Below, piece by piece: positions 7,102-8,774 of a DNA stretch of 8,774 nt. Position 1 is the stretch's first letter, and every line of letters begins with the position of its first letter. The position numbers and the translations under genes are program-made. The stretch comes from Desulfobacterales bacterium (GTDB lineage: Bacteria > Desulfobacterota > Desulfobacteria > Desulfobacterales > Desulfobacteraceae), in assembly GCA_022361135.1 (NCBI GenBank), contig JAKSBM010001031.1, positions 1 through 8,774 of the forward strand. Reading direction: 5' to 3'. Below the pieces are notes generated by a model, which was given only the letters and a program-made list of their open reading frames with translations, did not search any database and was not told the DNA's origin.

Positions 7102-7113
7102 TTTGCAGCACCC

Positions 7114-8022
7114 ATGAATCCAACCGCATCACTTGAAAAACTGAGATTAAGATCCCGCCTGATCCAAGGCGTTCGCACATTTTTCCATGACCGGGGGTAT
7201 TTGGAAGTTGAACCCCCCGTCCTGGGGCCGGAAATCATCCCCGAGGCCTATATAGACCCCATCACTTCGGGGGATTCCTTCCTGCCGGCTTCCCCGGAAA
7301 TATACATGAAACGACTCCTGGCCCGGGGGCACACCAGACTATTTCAAATCTGTAAATGTTTCCGCCGGGACGAGCATGGAGACCGCCACCTTTCCGAATT
7401 CACCATGCTGGAATGGTATGGGGCCCACCAGACCTACCTGGATCTCATGGCGCAATGCCAGGACCTTTTCCGCCACCTGGCCCAGGTCCTGGACATGGGA
7501 ACAACCCTCCACTATCAGGGGAAAACCATTGACCTGTCCGGCCCCTTTGAACGGCTCACCGTGGCCCAGGCCTTTGAACAATACAGCACCATGGACTGCT
7601 GGCAGGCCCTGGACCAAGGCAAATTCGATGAAATCATCTCCTTTGACATCGAACCGGCCCTGGGGATGAATCGCCCCCTCATCCTCCAGGACTACCCCAG
7701 CCCCCTGGCCTCCCTGGCCGAACTCCTTCCCGGGGATCCCACATTGGCCCAGCGGTTTGAACTCTATGCCTCCGGCATGGAGCTGGCCAATGGCTTCACC
7801 GAACTCACCGACCCCATAATCCAAAGGCAACGGTTTGAAGAAGAAAATGCCATCCGAGTCCAACGGGGTCAATCCCCACTCCCCCTCCCCGAACAATTCC
7901 TTTCCGACTTGGAAAAGCTGCCCCCTGCAGCTGGAATTGCCCTGGGATTGGACCGATTAATAATGTTGTTCACAAACGAAAAGTCCATTCACAATATCGT
8001 ATCCTTTTCTCACAATCCGTAA
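7114..8022 (+). CDS. epmA: EF-P lysine aminoacylase EpmA (GenX/PoxA family)
   Basis: EpmA is a lysyl-tRNA synthetase paralogue that attaches (R)-beta-lysine to a conserved lysine of elongation factor P, helping ribosomes pass polyproline stretches. The 302-residue protein is a class II synthetase catalytic domain without the N-terminal anticodon-binding domain, as expected for EpmA (about 325 residues in E. coli). Motif 1 region: RGYLEVEPPVL (27-37). The family segment ASPEIYMKRLLARG (59-72) precedes motif 2, FQICKCFRRDE (77-87), with EFTMLEWY (95-102). GMELANGFTEL (221-231) and motif 3, GIALGLDRLIML (274-285), follow. The start is supported by the MNPTASLEKLRLRSRLI opening typical of the family, although no clear ribosome-binding site precedes it. 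EF-P and the aminomutase EpmB are not in the window. It may be cotranscribed with the deacetylase-family gene 33 bases upstream. Confidence 0.94.
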   Translation: MNPTASLEKLRLRSRLIQGVRTFFHDRGYLEVEPPVLGPEIIPEAYIDPITSGDSFLPASPEIYMKRLLARGHTRLFQICKCFRRDEHGDRHLSEFTMLEWYGAHQTYLDLMAQCQDLFRHLAQVLDMGTTLHYQGKTIDLSGPFERLTVAQAFEQYSTMDCWQALDQGKFDEIISFDIEPALGMNRPLILQDYPSPLASLAELLPGDPTLAQRFELYASGMELANGFTELTDPIIQRQRFEEENAIRVQRGQSPLPLPEQFLSDLEKLPPAAGIALGLDRLIMLFTNEKSIHNIVSFSHNP

Positions 8023-8082
8023 TACCCCACCCCGAATAATTCAACTTTGTTGCATTTTTAATTACTTATGTTTCAGGTAAAT

Positions 8083-8102
8083 TTTTATTACATTTTATTA
8101 CA
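8083..8102. repeat. Tandem 10-bp AT-rich repeat upstream of the porin promoter
   Basis: TTTTATTACA occurs twice in direct succession (8083-8092 and 8093-8102), followed by the partial copy TTTATA. The unit equals about one helical turn and ends ten bases before the candidate -35 element. It could act as an UP element or a curved-DNA activator of the porin promoter; that role is inference. Confidence 0.5.
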
Positions 8103-8111
8103 TTTATACCA

Positions 8112-8140
8112 TTGACTGGATATTTTATTCCACATAAACA
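8112..8140 (+). promoter_or_regulatory. Candidate sigma-70 promoter of the porin gene
   Basis: TTGACT (8112-8117, 5/6 to the -35 consensus) is followed after 17 bases by TAAACA (8135-8140), a poor -10 match. Transcription would begin near 8147, giving a leader of about 75 bases. The strong AT-rich stretch upstream and the highly expressed look of the gene support a promoter hereabouts, though the exact -10 is uncertain. Confidence 0.4.
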
Positions 8141-8223
8141 TCGGATCTGATTTGGATTGTACCTACAATTCTCATCAAAACATTAACCCAACTCATTTCA
8201 ATTTTTTTAAAAAGGAAAAAAAG

Positions 8224-8774
8224 ATGAAAAAAATGAGAATTTTTGCTGTTGCTCTGGCCATGGTTACCGCCTTCGCCATGACTGCCTCCGCTGCCGACTG
8301 GAACTTCTACGGCAACGCTCGTATTGCTACCTTCGTAGCTGACAACGACACCACCAACGACACTGAATTCAGCGAAAGCCTGCACGGCAACTCCCGCATC
8401 GGTGCCAAGGTTAAAGTTAGCGACGAACTGTCCGGCCGTTTCGAATACGGTGCCTTCGAAGGTAACGCCAACATCCGCCTGCTGTACGGTGCCTGGAACT
8501 TCGGCGCTGGCACCCTGATCGTTGGTCAGGATTATGCTCCTGCTTGGATGTCCGTATCCAACCAGGCTTATGCTGGTGACAACGGCCTGGGCGGCTGGGG
8601 TGAAAACTACACCGACCGTACTCCCCAGATCAAACTGGTTTTCGGTGGTCTGAAACTGGCCTTCCTGGAACCCAACACCAACTACTACGCTGCTGCTCCT
8701 GCTGACGTAGCCGCTGAAGACACCGCCACTTCCTACGACATGCCCGCCATCCAGGCCAAATACACCCTGAAGTA
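8224..8774 (+). CDS. Outer-membrane porin, N-terminal part (3' truncated by window edge)
   Basis: An open frame runs from the ATG at 8224 to the window end without a stop, giving 183 residues of an incomplete protein. It opens with a Sec signal peptide: KKMR, a hydrophobic core, then MTASA with likely cleavage after Ala23 (AxA motif). The mature start ADWNFYGNARIATF and the following alternating aromatic/polar strands separated by Gly, Asn and Asp turns (LSGRFEYGAFEG, IRLLYGAWNFGAG, TLIVGQDYAPAW) fit a beta-barrel porin for small-solute passage across the outer membrane. AAAGGA (8211-8216) is a well-placed ribosome-binding site. Codon choice (CTG, AAC, GGT, CGT, TTC, GTT) differs sharply from the preceding genes and suggests high expression. 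Substrate specificity cannot be judged, and the C-terminal strand is outside the window. Confidence 0.85.
   Translation, partial: MKKMRIFAVALAMVTAFAMTASAADWNFYGNARIATFVADNDTTNDTEFSESLHGNSRIGAKVKVSDELSGRFEYGAFEGNANIRLLYGAWNFGAGTLIVGQDYAPAWMSVSNQAYAGDNGLGGWGENYTDRTPQIKLVFGGLKLAFLEPNTNYYAAAPADVAAEDTATSYDMPAIQAKYTLK

Noticed and set aside
8042..8059. Terminator after epmA (CAAC/GTTG followed by TTTTT)
   Set aside because: The stem is only 4 bp with a 3-base loop in AT-rich DNA and would not be stable enough to call. The epmA transcript end remains unplaced.
8125..8513. Minus-strand frames over the porin start and leader
   Set aside because: They are antisense to a signal peptide and barrel strands that make clear sense on the + strand.

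Overview
The window looks like chromosomal DNA from a sulfate-reducing or related member of the Desulfobacterota, probably close to the Desulfobacterales. This is inferred from the style of the proteins: an NtrX-type regulator, a CysB/CysL-like LysR protein, a crotonase-family acyl-CoA enzyme and a short-signal-peptide porin. No rRNA or marker gene settles it. I see no mobile element, CRISPR array, tRNA or rRNA, and gene density is high.

Left part (1-3090, all + strand): the 3' portion of a sigma-54-type response regulator, then rsmD (16S rRNA methyltransferase, starting inside the regulator's stop codon), coaD (coenzyme A biosynthesis) and a LysR-family regulator that begins one base after coaD. 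The tight spacing suggests one transcript combining regulation with housekeeping functions.

Middle (3091-4075): a convergent junction with a weak hairpin, then a minus-strand enoyl-CoA hydratase/isomerase-family gene. It is divided from the next + strand gene by a 212-base divergent control region with two perfect inverted repeats. One overlaps the -35 element of a candidate promoter for the crotonase gene.

Right-middle (4076-8022): a three-gene + strand cluster. A HyuA-type hydantoinase/oxoprolinase ATPase overlaps by 7 bases with a histone-deacetylase-fold amidohydrolase that carries an extra cysteine-rich C-terminal tail. An EpmA-type lysyl-transferase, homologous to lysyl-tRNA synthetase, follows after 33 bases. 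The first two are probably translationally coupled and may act on one amide or lactam substrate. EpmA implies EF-P modification, and its usual partners are not in the window.

Right end (8023-8774): an AT-rich 201-base control region with a tandem 10-bp repeat and a plausible sigma-70 promoter. It leads into a highly expressed-looking outer-membrane porin gene that runs off the window edge. Its codon use is clearly different from that of the genes before it.

The items most worth a second look are the altered sigma-54 contact loop (GAFDQA instead of GAFTGA) in the first gene, the zinc-ribbon-like tail on the deacetylase-family protein, and the HyuA/deacetylase/EpmA arrangement.
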